A DNA stretch of 34,994 nt from Acidobacteriaceae bacterium (GCA_003134435.1 PLBE01000251.1:1-34994); one strand, 5' to 3'. Positions 8,048-17,140 are shown, counted from the first letter of the stretch. Translations and numbers: made by a program. The notes: a model not told the origin generated them from the sequence alone.

Positions 8048-8428
8048 ATGACCATCCGTCGCCTGAAAACCTACACCGGATCCCATGGCTACGTTTACCA
8101 GTACTACTTCGTCGGAAAACGTCTCGTGCGGACAGCCGGTGCTCATGATTCGGCGGTTGAGGAATTTGACGCGCAGGAGTACATCTTCGATGTCACGTCC
8201 GACCGCAAGCTGACTTACGCGGTCAGTATTTTTCTGCCCCATCGGGTCGGCGTCGCCTGGGCTGAGTCGCACCGACGGACGCTCTCCGACTCCGAGCAGT
8301 ACGCCGCCGTGAAGATGCGCCTGTTCCGCGCTTTCGACGAACTGGTGGAGATGCAGGCCCACGGCCGAAAACTGCAAATCGACCCGCAATCTCTGGAAGA
8401 ATCGTTGGCGGCGCTGGGTGTGGAGTGA
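8048..8428 (+). CDS. Hypothetical protein, 126 aa
   Basis: A compact protein starting MTIRRLKTYTGSHGYVYQYYFVGKR, with a beta-rich first half and a helical C-terminal half (AAVKMRLFRAFDELVEMQAHG). I do not recognise a named domain. No signal peptide or membrane segment is visible. Codon use looks like that of its neighbours, and it follows galT on the same strand after an 80-bp gap, so it may be co-transcribed. The gap contains short imperfect repeats of the GCGAAC/ACGAA type at about 8006-8041. Confidence 0.75.
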   Translation: MTIRRLKTYTGSHGYVYQYYFVGKRLVRTAGAHDSAVEEFDAQEYIFDVTSDRKLTYAVSIFLPHRVGVAWAESHRRTLSDSEQYAAVKMRLFRAFDELVEMQAHGRKLQIDPQSLEESLAALGVE

Positions 8429-8579
8429 GCTCAGCGGCATGCTAAAAGCTCATCTCTGAACTCCAGGAGTTTTTACAAGGTCGTGACAATCTGATGACAC
8501 CCGTTCGCATTTGAAGTGATAACCTCGCCATCGGCCTGATGATTCAGGCCGCAATTCAGTGCATCCAGGAGGGAATCAT

Positions 8580-9836
8580 ATGGGCTCCGGCACGACTTCA
8601 CAGCGCGCTCGTTTGCTGGTTCTCGGTATCCTGCTCATTGCCTCGGCACATGCTGTTGCACAGGCGGGCCAACTCGATCCTGATTTTGGCCAAGGCGGCA
8701 TCGTCACCACCGACTTCGGAATTCTGCCGAACGGCACTGCCTCGGCCGCCGCCGTGACAATTCAGCCCGACGGAAAGATTATCGTCTTCGGCGGAGTCAC
8801 AAGCAGTAGCGGTACCAGCGTAGCGGCGGTTCGCTACAACACTAACGGCAGCTTGGACACGGGATTCGGAACGGCTGGGGTGGCCACTGTCGCCGGACTG
8901 ACCTTCCCTTCGGCCCTCGCTCTGCAACCCGACGGCAAAATTGTGGGCGTTGCTTTTAACATCGGCGGTTATGGCGGCGCCTTCGGAATCAACATCGTCC
9001 GATTTTCCTCCACCGGCGTGCTTGACCCTGCATTCGGGACCGGCGGCGTGGTGGGAACCGGGATCTTCAGCGCCCAAGTGCCCAGCGGCGTCGTCATCCA
9101 ACCGAACGGCAACATCCTGATTGCCGAGGGCGAGTTGCTGCGTCTTCTGCCCGACGGCCAGTTCGACACGAGCTTTGGGACTGGCGGGCAGGCGCACGTT
9201 CTGGGCGGAGACTAAGCTAACGGCCTGGCACTGCTCTCGAACGGGAAAATACTAGTGACGTCCGCGACTTCCTTCTCAGCCGGGGGCTTAGTCACTCGTT
9301 ATAACTCCAACGGAAACTTGGATTCCAGTTTCGCCATTGGCGGCCAGTTGGGCGCCACCGGGCCTTCGAACGCCCTGCTCCTTCTGAGCAATGGAGAGTT
9401 CCTAGTTGGCGGTGACTTGGCCAGCAGCGTCAACGGACCAGTTGGATTCGCGGTGTCCCGCTATCAGGCTGTGGGCGCCACCGATCCGAAATTCGGAGCG
9501 CATGGCGGCGTGGTGACACCGCTGGCGGGCTTTCCCACCATCGCAACCTCCGGGTTGGGCGTTCAAGCGAATGGAGATATTGTGGCCCTGGGAACCGCAT
9601 CGGCGAGCAAAACTTCGCAGGCGTTCGCCTTGGCCCGTTACACTCCTACTGGTCAACTCGACACCACCTTCGGAACCAGCGGCAGCGTGACAACTGCCTT
9701 CGGAACCACCACCGTCGCCGCCAGCGGCCTCGCGATTCAGGCGGACAGCAACATCGTTGCGGTGGGCGGCTACTCGACGACGAAGCCGAATGGAACGGAC
9801 GTCGGCTTTAAACTCGCCCGCTACCTGGGCCAATAA
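8580..9836 (+). pseudogene. Secreted delta-60 repeat protein interrupted by one in-frame TAA
   Basis: Reading from the ATG at 8580, preceded by AGGAGGGA, gives a signal peptide (LLVLGILLIASAHAVAQA). Tandem delta-60 repeats follow, with units such as LDPDFGQGGIVTTDFG, QPDGKIIVFGG and YNTNGSLDTGFGTAGV. The frame meets a TAA at 9213-9215 and then continues without a shift (ANGLALLSNGKILV...) through more repeats to the stop at 9836. The text on either side of the stop forms one continuous repeat unit, so a single base change is the simplest cause. The full frame is 418 codons plus the stop. The 5' piece alone would make a shorter secreted repeat protein of about 211 aa. Delta-60 proteins are of unknown function and probably fold as surface beta-propeller-like structures. 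Confidence 0.85.
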
Positions 9837-9851
9837 GAGGTAGACATCTTG

Positions 9852-9881
9852 CTGGCAGGGGACATCCTCGGCCCCTGCCGG
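9852..9881 (+). terminator. Hairpin after the delta-60 gene
   Basis: GGCAGGGG (9854-9861) pairs perfectly with CCCCTGCC (9872-9879) across a 10-base loop, 15 bp after the delta-60 stop, and the stem extends by two weaker pairs. There is no clean T-tract after it (TCTGCCTTTACC), so intrinsic termination is only possible. Confidence 0.45.
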
Positions 9882-9989
9882 TCTGCCTTTACCAGCAATC
9901 CGCCCGAGCGATCGTCGATGGGCGATGGTGCCCTACGGGAGGTAAAATGAGCCTTCCGCTGGTTGGCATAGCGCTGGAAGGAGGCCCGA

Positions 9990-10922
9990 ATGTCGCTCGT
10001 CGCCGCGACCGGAGACATTCAGCTGAAGTCGGTGCTGATCGCAACCGATTTCTCGGAAGCATCCGAGAAAGCTCTGCGCCACGCCCTGGCCGTCGCCCGC
10101 CACTACGAGGCGAAATTCTATCTGGCGCACGTGGTCTCCTCGTCTTCGTTTACTCTCGTGGGTCCCGAGGCCGTAGCTGCAGCAACGGATGCGGCCTACC
10201 GGGATATCCGTCAATTGGAGGAACAGCTTGTTCAAAGCGGCGCGCTTGCCGGTCTGCGCCATGAAATCATCGTTCGCCAGGGCAAAGTGTGGGAAGAGTT
10301 GGAGAACGTCGTCAGCCAGAAGCATATCGAGATGGTGGTCATCGGGACACACGCCCGGCGAGGTTTCGGCAAGCTCCTGCTTGGGTCCGTAGCCGAACAC
10401 ATTTTTCGCCATTCCGATTGCCTGGTTTTAACCGTCGGCCCGGGCTGCTTGCAGGATTCCCCCATCGACGGCAGTAGAGCAGTCCGTCCATTTTTGTTCG
10501 CAACCGACTTTAGCGAGCCTTCCTTGCGCGCCCTGCCCTATGCCATCTCATCCGCCAATCATTTCCAGACGAAACTGGTATTGCTCAATGTTCTCCCATC
10601 AGTTCCTATGCCGGAGGCGCCGAATCGGCCCACTGCTGGCGATGTCATGCAGGCGCGAGACCAGGCCCGCAGAAGCAGTCTCCAGCGCCTCCAGCAGTTG
10701 ACGTCGCAGAACCCCAAGCTGGCGGCCCAACCTGAGTTCATAGTGGAGTTCGGTTCACCAAGCGAACAAATTTTGCAGGTCGCTGACACGCTCAAGGTCG
10801 ATGTCGTTATTTTGGGTTTGCATCGCTCTCGCCATATCGACACTAAGTCTCACATGCCATGGGCTACCGCCTATGAAGTGGTATGCGGCGCGGGTTGCGC
10901 GGTCTTAACTGTGCGGGATTGA
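9990..10922 (+). CDS. Universal stress protein with two Usp domains
   Basis: A 310-aa cytoplasmic protein with two tandem UspA folds. Domain 1 (about residues 10-148) begins SVLIATDFSEASEKALRHAL and ends with GTHARRGFGKLLLGSVAEHI, a recognisable nucleotide-binding GxxxxxG-x-G...GS loop. Domain 2 (about 157-310) begins FLFATDFSEPSLRALPYAIS but ends LGLHRSRHIDTKSHMPW, where the glycine-rich loop is lost. ATP binding is therefore expected only in domain 1. The start ATG follows GGAAGGAGG at close spacing. It is monocistronic as far as visible: a hairpin lies upstream and a CRP-like site and promoter for the hem operon lie downstream. Such proteins are usually induced by stress or starvation; nothing in the sequence fixes the signal. 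Confidence 0.92.
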   Translation: MSLVAATGDIQLKSVLIATDFSEASEKALRHALAVARHYEAKFYLAHVVSSSSFTLVGPEAVAAATDAAYRDIRQLEEQLVQSGALAGLRHEIIVRQGKVWEELENVVSQKHIEMVVIGTHARRGFGKLLLGSVAEHIFRHSDCLVLTVGPGCLQDSPIDGSRAVRPFLFATDFSEPSLRALPYAISSANHFQTKLVLLNVLPSVPMPEAPNRPTAGDVMQARDQARRSSLQRLQQLTSQNPKLAAQPEFIVEFGSPSEQILQVADTLKVDVVILGLHRSRHIDTKSHMPWATAYEVVCGAGCAVLTVRD

Positions 10923-10984
10923 TTTGGCAATGCCCGTGCTCATTTTCCGATTTTGGTGTCAGGTTCGACAGCCTGAACCCCCGG

Positions 10985-11000
10985 TGTGACTCACATCACA
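10985..11000. promoter_or_regulatory. Perfect CRP-like site TGTGA-N6-TCACA upstream of the hem operon
   Basis: The 16-bp palindrome TGTGACTCACATCACA matches the E. coli CRP consensus halves exactly. Its centre lies about 70 bp upstream of the start predicted from the TATAAT box at 11050-11055, close to the -71.5 class I position. Which CRP/FNR-family protein would bind in this organism is unknown. Confidence 0.55.
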
Positions 11001-11049
11001 AACCCCTGTGACGGCATACGTTTCCCGTCAAGCCCAGCCCCCGGCACAC

Positions 11050-11055
11050 TATAAT
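11050..11055 (+). promoter_or_regulatory. TATAAT -10 box of the hemX-hemA-hemC-hemD operon
   Basis: A consensus TATAAT sits 78 bp before the first ATG. No good -35 hexamer is found 16-18 bp upstream, which would fit an activator-dependent promoter using the CRP-like site at 10985-11000. Confidence 0.45.
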
Positions 11056-11132
11056 CACGCAGGCGGGCGAGATTCGCACTGGCCTGCCGAAGCTCCAGGA
11101 AATAAAGCATCAGGAATGTTTAAGAACCAGGA

Positions 11133-11951
11133 ATGATGACCCTGACTTGGCTGCGCGTTGCGCTGGTTTTTTATGCGGCGGGATTACTCTATGCGCTGGT
11201 CGCGCTCACCCGCACTTCAGAGATCCTTGGAAAAATTGCGCTCCATGCCTCCTACCTCGGCATGGTGTTCCATTTCGTTTCCTTGACTGAAGCGGTGGTC
11301 CAGAGCGGCCAGCTCGCGAGCGCCTCGGTACATAATTCGGAATCGCTGCTGGCTTTCCTGATTATGGTCGTCTTCATGATCGCCTATCTGGTGTACAAAA
11401 CGACCACTCCGGGCATCGTGATTTTTCCCCTGGTTTTTCTGCTTACGTTTGTCGCTGCCACCGGCCAGCAACCGCTGGTCTTTGCCTCCGTGGCGGTGAA
11501 ACACGGTTGGCTGGCGGTGCATATCCTGATGATCTTTACCGGATACGCGGCTCTGTTCCTCAGCTTTGGCGCCAGCATCCTCTACCTGATGCAAGAGCGC
11601 GCTCTGAAATCGAAGAGTGCGAGCGGAATGTTCTCGCGACTGCCCGCGCTGCAGGTCATTGACGACATTGGTTACCGTTCGCTCATGCTGGGATTCCCCT
11701 TTATGACCTTGGGCCTGATCGCGGGCTCGGTGGTGGCCGAGGCCACCTACGGCCGCATTGATTTTTCCGATCCCAAGATTCTGCTTTCGGTTCTGATGTG
11801 GGTGGTGTATTTGCTGATGGTGTTTACCCGCCTTAATGCCGGATGGCGCGGACGCCGCGCCGCCATGCTTGCCAGCGTGGCCTTTGTTGCGGCCATCGTG
11901 GCCTGGATCGCCAACTACTTCAGCGGAATGCACAGGTTCATCGCATCATGA
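11133..11951 (+). CDS. hemX: CcsA/HemX-family integral membrane protein
   Basis: A 272-aa, very hydrophobic protein with about eight predicted membrane segments, of the cytochrome c assembly (CcsA/CcmC/HemX) family. Recognisable elements are KHGWLAVHILMIFTGYAALF and the distal block LGFPFMTLGLIAGSV ... LLSVLMWVVYLLMVFTRLNAGWRGRRAA. The tryptophan-rich heme-handling WWD motif of true CcsA is missing: YGRIDFSDPK stands where WGxxWxWDPK is expected. This favours the HemX type, which is commonly found next to hemA and influences glutamyl-tRNA reductase level or heme handling. Its stop overlaps the hemA ATG (ATGA), so the genes are translationally coupled. Function beyond the family is inferred from context. 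Confidence 0.85.
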   Translation: MMTLTWLRVALVFYAAGLLYALVALTRTSEILGKIALHASYLGMVFHFVSLTEAVVQSGQLASASVHNSESLLAFLIMVVFMIAYLVYKTTTPGIVIFPLVFLLTFVAATGQQPLVFASVAVKHGWLAVHILMIFTGYAALFLSFGASILYLMQERALKSKSASGMFSRLPALQVIDDIGYRSLMLGFPFMTLGLIAGSVVAEATYGRIDFSDPKILLSVLMWVVYLLMVFTRLNAGWRGRRAAMLASVAFVAAIVAWIANYFSGMHRFIAS

Positions 11952-13288
11952 GATTCCAGCTCATTGGCGTCAATCACAAGACCGCCCCGGTTGAGGTACG
12001 CGAGCGCCTCGCCATTCCGGAATCGCGTTTGCCTGAAGCTTGCAAGCGGCTGTCCGAGCACCCCTCGGTTTCCGAAGGCATGATCGTCTCCACCTGCAAC
12101 CGGGTGGAATTTATCGCCAACATGAAGAATGGCTCGGGTGATCTGCGCGAGTTCCTGCGGGAGTATTTCGAAACCGATCTGGCGCAGTTTGAAGCCCACC
12201 TCTACGAATTTCGCGAAGATGAAGCCATCCGGCACATTTTTCGCGTCGCCGCCAGCCTTGACTCCATGGTCGTCGGCGAGCCTCAGATCTTAGGACAGGT
12301 CAAGGAAGCCTACGCCACTGCCCGCGCCGTGGGAGCGGTGCGCGCGCAACTCGATCAGTTGCTCACCCGAGCCTTTGCCGTCGCCAAGCGTGTGCGCACC
12401 GAAACCGCGGTTGGATCTTCGTCGGTCTCGATCGCTTCAGTGGCCGTCGAACTGGCCAAGAAAATCTTCGGAACACTGAATGGTAAAAGCGTTTACCTGG
12501 TGGGTGCGGGCAAGATGAGCGAACTGGCGGCCCGGCATCTACTCGCGCATGGTGCCGGGTCGCTGTTCGTTGCCAACCGAACCTATGATCGCGCCATCCG
12601 TCTGGCGCAGAAATTTAACGGACAGGCGATCGAGTTTGGCCGGCTCTACGATACCTGCGATCGCGCCGATATCGTGATTACATCAACCGGCTCTCCTCAC
12701 TTCATCTTCAAGCCCGAACAAGGCGAAAAGCTCATGGCGCTGCGCAAGAACAAGCCCATGTTCTTTATCGATATTGCCGTGCCCCGCGACGTCGATCCGG
12801 AGATGAACAAGATCGATGGCATCTTTGTTTACGACATAGACGATCTCCAGCAAGCCGTCAGTTCGCACGTCTCCGATCGCAAGAAAGAAGCGGAAAAAGC
12901 CGAGGGAATCGTCAATGGCGAGGTCCACAAATTCCACGCTCGCCTCCAGACTCTTGACGTCGTGCCCACCATCGTCAGCCTCCAGGACCACCTCGAAACC
13001 ATTCGCCAGGCCGAGATTGACCGGGTTCGCGGACGTCTGGGGCCCATGACCACCGATCAGGAACTCGCCGTCGAAGCCCTAACTCGTGGCATCGTGAACA
13101 AAATCATGCATACTCCAATCAGCACCTTGAAAACGGCGGCGCGCGATCCGGAGTCCACTACCGTCATCGACCTGGTCCGCCGGCTCTTTAATTTGCACGA
13201 CGATCCGCATGCTTCAGATGAAGCCAGTCACGCCGTGGTTTCAAAATCCGATCGGGGGACCACCTCAGAAAAAAGGAGACAAAACTGA
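11948..13288 (+). CDS. hemA: Glutamyl-tRNA reductase
   Basis: HemA reduces glutamyl-tRNA(Glu) with NADPH to glutamate-1-semialdehyde, the first committed step of C5-pathway tetrapyrrole synthesis. From ATG 11948 the product is 446 aa. The start [20 protein letters not shown] is the family signature. STCNRVEF places the catalytic Cys at residue 50. [17 protein letters not shown] is conserved, and the NADPH-binding region [18 protein letters not shown] is intact. The C-terminal dimerisation domain includes [16 protein letters not shown] frame extension back to 11843 is antisense-free but lies inside hemX and is not needed. The gene overlaps hemX by 4 nt at its start and hemC by 1 nt at its end (TGATG). 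Confidence 0.97.
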   Translation: MRFQLIGVNHKTAPVEVRERLAIPESRLPEACKRLSEHPSVSEGMIVSTCNRVEFIANMKNGSGDLREFLREYFETDLAQFEAHLYEFREDEAIRHIFRVAASLDSMVVGEPQILGQVKEAYATARAVGAVRAQLDQLLTRAFAVAKRVRTETAVGSSSVSIASVAVELAKKIFGTLNGKSVYLVGAGKMSELAARHLLAHGAGSLFVANRTYDRAIRLAQKFNGQAIEFGRLYDTCDRADIVITSTGSPHFIFKPEQGEKLMALRKNKPMFFIDIAVPRDVDPEMNKIDGIFVYDIDDLQQAVSSHVSDRKKEAEKAEGIVNGEVHKFHARLQTLDVVPTIVSLQDHLETIRQAEIDRVRGRLGPMTTDQELAVEALTRGIVNKIMHTPISTLKTAARDPESTTVIDLVRRLFNLHDDPHASDEASHAVVSKSDRGTTSEKRRQN

Positions 13289-14223
13289 TGCCTCGCCTGC
13301 GCATCGGATCCCGCGGCTCACAGCTTGCGCTCTGGCAGGCGCATCACATTTCCGGTTTGTTGCGCGCTCAGGGCCACACCGTCGAGCTTGAAATCATCAA
13401 GACCACCGGCGATAAAATCACCGACGTGGCGCTGGCGAAGGTCGGCACCAAGGGTATGTTCACCAAGGAAATCGAAGAAGCGCTGGTGGAAAACCGCGTC
13501 GACCTCGCGGTCCACAGCCTCAAAGATCTGCCCACGGAGTTGGCCGCCGATTTCGAAATTGCCGCCATTACCACCCGCGAGAATCCGCGCGACGTGTTCT
13601 GTTCCGTGAAGTTCGCAAATATCGAAGCGCTGCCGCAGCAGGCAAACGTCGGCACCAGCAGCCTGCGCCGCCAGGCTCAGTTGATGGCCCTGCGCCCCGA
13701 TCTGAAGATTCATTCGCTCCGCGGTAATGTGGACACGCGTTTGCGCAAGCTCGAGGCGGGCGATTACGATGCCATCATTCTCGCCGCCGCCGGCCTGAAT
13801 CGTCTGGGCAAAACGCAACTGGTCCGCCAGGTGATCTCCGCCGAAGTTATGACTCCCGCCGCCGGACAAGGCGCCTTGGGAATCGAAATCCGTAACGGCG
13901 ACACCGCAACCCGCTCCCTCTTGGCATTTCTTGATGACGCTGCCGCCCGCGCCACCACTACCTGTGAACGCGCCCTGCTCAATAAACTCGGCGGCGGCTG
14001 TCAGGTTCCCATCGGAGCCTTCGCGGAAGCGGTGGGAGGCCGTATTCGCCTGAACGGTCTCGTAGCCCATCCCGATGGAACCAGGGTTCTGCGCGAAACC
14101 CGCGAGGGCGATGATCCCGTGCGCCTCGGCGAAGAAGTCGGCGAAACTCTTCTTCGTCGAGGCGGCGATGTTATTCTCGAAGAAGTTTACGGCGAAGGCT
14201 TCGCTCTACCGCAGCAACCATGA
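13288..14223 (+). CDS. hemC: Porphobilinogen deaminase (hydroxymethylbilane synthase)
   Basis: HemC joins four porphobilinogen units into hydroxymethylbilane. The 311-aa protein has the full family pattern: [14 protein letters not shown] at the start, HSLKDLP with catalytic Asp80, [10 protein letters not shown] and [14 protein letters not shown] for cofactor and substrate contacts, and [12 protein letters not shown] with Cys238, which carries the dipyrromethane cofactor. AAGGAG precedes the ATG, which shares a base with the hemA stop. It stands third in a four-gene tetrapyrrole operon. Confidence 0.97.
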   Translation: MPRLRIGSRGSQLALWQAHHISGLLRAQGHTVELEIIKTTGDKITDVALAKVGTKGMFTKEIEEALVENRVDLAVHSLKDLPTELAADFEIAAITTRENPRDVFCSVKFANIEALPQQANVGTSSLRRQAQLMALRPDLKIHSLRGNVDTRLRKLEAGDYDAIILAAAGLNRLGKTQLVRQVISAEVMTPAAGQGALGIEIRNGDTATRSLLAFLDDAAARATTTCERALLNKLGGGCQVPIGAFAEAVGGRIRLNGLVAHPDGTRVLRETREGDDPVRLGEEVGETLLRRGGDVILEEVYGEGFALPQQP

Positions 14224-14274
14224 AGCATCGACGTTGACTCTGACAACCAAGAGCTGAGAGCTCGCAACCGACTG

Positions 14275-15108
14275 ATGCGCAAGCCCAACGAAAACCGTCC
14301 CCTCGCCGGAACCCGGATTCTTGTCGGACGCGCCCGCCACCAGGCTGGCAGCCTTTCCACCAGCCTCCGCAGCCTGGGCGCTTCGGTCATCGAAATACCG
14401 TTCATTGAGATTCGCAAGCCGCAATCGTACCAGCCCCTCGACGACGCTCTCAAAAATATCCGGAATTATGACTGGCTCATTCTCACCAGCGCCAATGGCG
14501 TCGAAGCCATGTGGGAACGCGTCCGCAAACTTCGCATCACGCGCCGAAATCTCAAGCATCTCCAGATTGCTGCCATCGGGCCCGCGACCAAGAAGGCGAT
14601 CGTGAAGCATGGCCTCAAAGTGAAGATGGTTCCCGAGGAGTACGTCGCCGAGTCCGTGGTGCAGGGCCTGCGCGATAAGGTCAATGGCAAGCGCGTCGTC
14701 CTGATACGGGCCAAGGTCGCCCGCGATGTGATTCCAGCAGAACTGCGCGCCGCCGGAGCCGAAGTCGATGTGATCGAAGCTTACGAAACCGTGGTGCCCG
14801 AGAAATCGCGCGCACGCCTGCGTGCATTGATGAGAAATGCGAAACGCCGCCCGCACATCGTGACCTTCACCAGTTCTTCCACCGTGAAGAACTTTGCGGA
14901 ACTGCTCGGCCAGCAGAAGGCAGGTTCACGCGGCGAGGGCTTGCTCAAAGGCCTCCACTTTGCTTCAATCGGTCCAGTAACCTCGGCGACATTGCGCGAA
15001 TTGCAGATGCCGGTTGCGATCGAAGCCCGCGAATTCACCATGGGTGGGCTGATTCGAGCCATTGTGCTTGCCCGCTACGCAGAGGCAGAGAAGATCGCAG
15101 CGGTGTAG
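14275..15108 (+). CDS. hemD: Uroporphyrinogen-III synthase
   Basis: HemD closes and inverts ring D of hydroxymethylbilane to give uroporphyrinogen III. The family is weakly conserved, but the 277-aa protein has the expected two-lobed layout: TRILVGRARHQAGSLSTSL at the start, LILTSANGVEAMWERV, IAAIGPATKKAI, RDVIPAELRAAGAEVDVIEAYET and the later TFTSSSTVKNF ... ASIGPVTSATLRE. It begins 51 bp after hemC, with no strong ribosome site seen. The position directly after hemA-hemC supports the assignment. The operon ends here; the next gene is convergent, with about 20 bp between stops. Confidence 0.92.
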   Translation: MRKPNENRPLAGTRILVGRARHQAGSLSTSLRSLGASVIEIPFIEIRKPQSYQPLDDALKNIRNYDWLILTSANGVEAMWERVRKLRITRRNLKHLQIAAIGPATKKAIVKHGLKVKMVPEEYVAESVVQGLRDKVNGKRVVLIRAKVARDVIPAELRAAGAEVDVIEAYETVVPEKSRARLRALMRNAKRRPHIVTFTSSSTVKNFAELLGQQKAGSRGEGLLKGLHFASIGPVTSATLRELQMPVAIEAREFTMGGLIRAIVLARYAEAEKIAAV

Positions 15109-15128
15109 AAACGAAGCTTGCTCTGTTC

Positions 15129-15794
15129 CTACTCCGGCTTTGACACGCCCATCTGCGGGTCAATCGCGTCCAGATAGGTCTGGAGCCGGTCCTTGAGTTC
15201 GGGTTTCATGCCGGTGAATTCGATTCCATTGCCCACCCCCGGATCGCAGGTCCGGATCACCGCCGAAACATGGATGTGCTCCGCATCGAGCCAGAAATCC
15301 ACACGCAGGACAGTTCCCACGGGCAAAGGTTGCATGCTTTCGACGTAGCATCCACTGCCGCTGACGTCGCTGGCATTAACGCGAATCGGCGCGTTCACGC
15401 GTTCGTCGCGCAGTTCCAGCGGAAGCGAGATTTTGTGGCGGTGAAAACGCCGCCGGTTCGAGGCCGAGACCCTTACCGTCGCCCCGTCGAGCGGTAGATA
15501 GTTTCTCCACGGGCATTCCTGATCGGCGACTAACTTCACCCCCACTTCATTTTTTTTCACCGTTCCGGTGTTCATCACCCAAATCACCGTGCAGCGGGTT
15601 TTTCGATCGTCGCACTGCACCCCGATCACGTCGCCCACCTTCAATTCGCGCTCCACGCCCGCGATCAGCGCGCCCTCGGAACTGATGTTCTGGGCCCGCG
15701 CGTGCTGCGAAAAAGGACGACCGTCCGCACTCATCCCCCAGATACGTACAGGGAGATCCACAGTCAAACGGGGCTCGCTTTGCTGTTCGGGCAT
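15129..15794 (-). CDS. Tandem PilZ-domain protein (probable c-di-GMP receptor)
   Basis: The 221-aa protein holds two PilZ-like beta barrels. The first (about residues 5-100) keeps NISSEGALI but has EPRLTVD where RxxxR should be, so it probably does not bind the nucleotide. The second (about 105-215) has RRRFHRHK followed by DVSGSGCYVE, a canonical RxxxR...DxSxxG c-di-GMP site. I chose the ATG at 15794 because GAGGAAG lies just upstream; a start at 15857 would add 21 poorly supported residues. No membrane segment is visible, so it is probably cytoplasmic. It sits downstream of the ChbG-like gene on the same strand (115-bp gap) and about 2 kb from fliM-fliN, but no direct flagellar link is shown. 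Confidence 0.88.
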   Translation of the reverse strand: MPEQQSEPRLTVDLPVRIWGMSADGRPFSQHARAQNISSEGALIAGVERELKVGDVIGVQCDDRKTRCTVIWVMNTGTVKKNEVGVKLVADQECPWRNYLPLDGATVRVSASNRRRFHRHKISLPLELRDERVNAPIRVNASDVSGSGCYVESMQPLPVGTVLRVDFWLDAEHIHVSAVIRTCDPGVGNGIEFTGMKPELKDRLQTYLDAIDPQMGVSKPE

Positions 15795-15909
15795 GCCGCT
15801 TCCTCGGTTTACGGCTGTTGCGATGATAACGCCCCCGGACGCCGTGCGGCATGACAAACTTGGGCCGGGGCAGTAACGACCGAAGCACTACCTTCGGTAC
15901 GCGCAATGG

Positions 15910-16839
15910 TCACTTGGCGGGCGTTTCCGCGAGCTTTTCGACGAAATCCCGATAGCTGATGACCTGGATCTTCTGCTCCTCCAGGAATTGACGCAGTTCG
16001 GGCGAAGTCAGCAGCAACCGCTCCTGCTCGCGCGAATCGAGCAAGCGGGTGCCAGCGGCGCGCAAGTCGGCATCGCTGTAGCCGGGATGGCAGACGAACT
16101 CCCAAGTGCCTTCCGGCAGGCCGGCAAGGGTCTGACGCAGCAGGGAACTATAATTGGCGCTCCCGGCGCCGTTGGCGGCCAAACCAGTCTCAATCACTCC
16201 CACCACGCCGTCGGGCGTTAGCAGTCCGGCGCGCCTCGTTCGCTGCAGGAATTGCCCCGAGAACGTGTGCAGCATCCGGACCTGGGTGTAGCGCTTCCAG
16301 AGATTGCGCTTTCCTTTGAACCACCGGGCGGGCATGGCTTTTACGGGAACGAACGGATTGCGGATGGCTCGCACCCCGCAAATCCGAGCCGCGCGCACCA
16401 ACGCCTCCAGAATCTCAGGAAAAATGTGGGCGTGCTTGTGACTATCGAGGTGAGTGACGTGCATACCAGTGGCTTGTATCTTTCTGATCTGCCCCGTGAT
16501 TTCCGCGACCAGTTGATCGCGATCGAAGCCCCCTAGCATGGCGCGCGCCGCGAAGGCCGACAAGCTGGAGTAGAACTTGTCCGGCTCGGCCGAGCGCACC
16601 GCCACCATCGTATCCACCGAGGCGGGGGGCAACACAGGCGTGCCGTCCACCAGTACCACGTGGCATCCCACGGAGAGATTTGGCGTAGAGCGCGCCGCCG
16701 CCACCGCATCCTCGAAAGCGGCGCCGTTAGCCATCAAAGTGGCCGAAGTCACCACTCCGTGAGCATGAGCCTCGAGGATGGCACGATTCACTCCGGCCGT
16801 AAGACCAAAATCATCGGCGTTGACGATGAGCGTGCGCAC
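15910..16839 (-). CDS. ChbG/HpnK (YdjC)-family carbohydrate deacetylase
   Basis: A 309-aa metal-dependent deacetylase-like protein. The metal site residues are visible: NADDFGLT at 7-14 (Asp9/Asp10), His60 in VGCHVVLVDG, LDSHKHAH at 131-138 and the C-terminal CHPGYSD. The start MRTLIVNADDFGLTAGVNRA is typical for the family. Members remove acetyl groups from chito-oligosaccharides (ChbG) or act in hopanoid side-chain synthesis (HpnK). The segments VLVDGTPVLPP and GVRAIRNPFVP resemble the HpnK branch, but no other hopanoid gene lies in the window, so the substrate stays open. ATG 16839 is well placed. Confidence 0.88.
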   Translation of the reverse strand: MRTLIVNADDFGLTAGVNRAILEAHAHGVVTSATLMANGAAFEDAVAAARSTPNLSVGCHVVLVDGTPVLPPASVDTMVAVRSAEPDKFYSSLSAFAARAMLGGFDRDQLVAEITGQIRKIQATGMHVTHLDSHKHAHIFPEILEALVRAARICGVRAIRNPFVPVKAMPARWFKGKRNLWKRYTQVRMLHTFSGQFLQRTRRAGLLTPDGVVGVIETGLAANGAGSANYSSLLRQTLAGLPEGTWEFVCHPGYSDADLRAAGTRLLDSREQERLLLTSPELRQFLEEQKIQVISYRDFVEKLAETPAK

Positions 16840-16947
16840 TCAGAAAGTGTAGCAGCCGCGGCGGCCAGCGCGCCGTTGTTTGACAAGCGGCCAGTCTCAG
16901 GGCAGTTCGGGCTGCAAATTTGTCTGCCGGACCGGTTGCTGCAAAGT

Positions 16948-16977
16948 TTGACCGGCGAGGGAACCGTCCAGTATGCT
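16948..16977 (+). promoter_or_regulatory. Sigma-70-type promoter upstream of tRNA-Val
   Basis: TTGACC (16948-16953), an 18-bp spacer and TATGCT (16972-16977) point toward the tRNA. The predicted start near 16984 would give an 80-base leader before the mature tRNA 5' end. Confidence 0.5.
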
Positions 16978-17063
16978 CGAAGTTTGTGAGTGGTTGTGAA
17001 GCGAGTTTCGTTTACGAAAAGTTTCTCCACCGGCGGTCCAGTTCTGCATCATCCGCGCCGCGC

Positions 17064-17140
17064 GGGCGGTTAGCTCAGCTGGTTAGAGCGCCTGCCTTAC
17101 AAGCAGGAGGTCGCAGGTTCGAGTCCTGCACTGCCCACCA
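17064..17140 (+). tRNA. tRNA-Val (anticodon UAC)
   Basis: A complete cloverleaf can be drawn. The acceptor GGGCGGT pairs with ACTGCCC with one G-T wobble. The D arm is GCTC...GAGC. The anticodon stem is CCTGC/GCAGG with loop CTTACAA, giving anticodon TAC. The T arm is GCAGG/CCTGC with TTCGAGT. The discriminator A is followed by an encoded CCA ending at 17140. The gene stands alone, between a divergent deacetylase gene and the convergent fliN. No integrated element was seen at its 3' end. Confidence 0.96.

Noticed and set aside
17064-17140. tRNA-Val as an integration site
   Set aside because: No duplicated tRNA end or integrase gene is found within the window.
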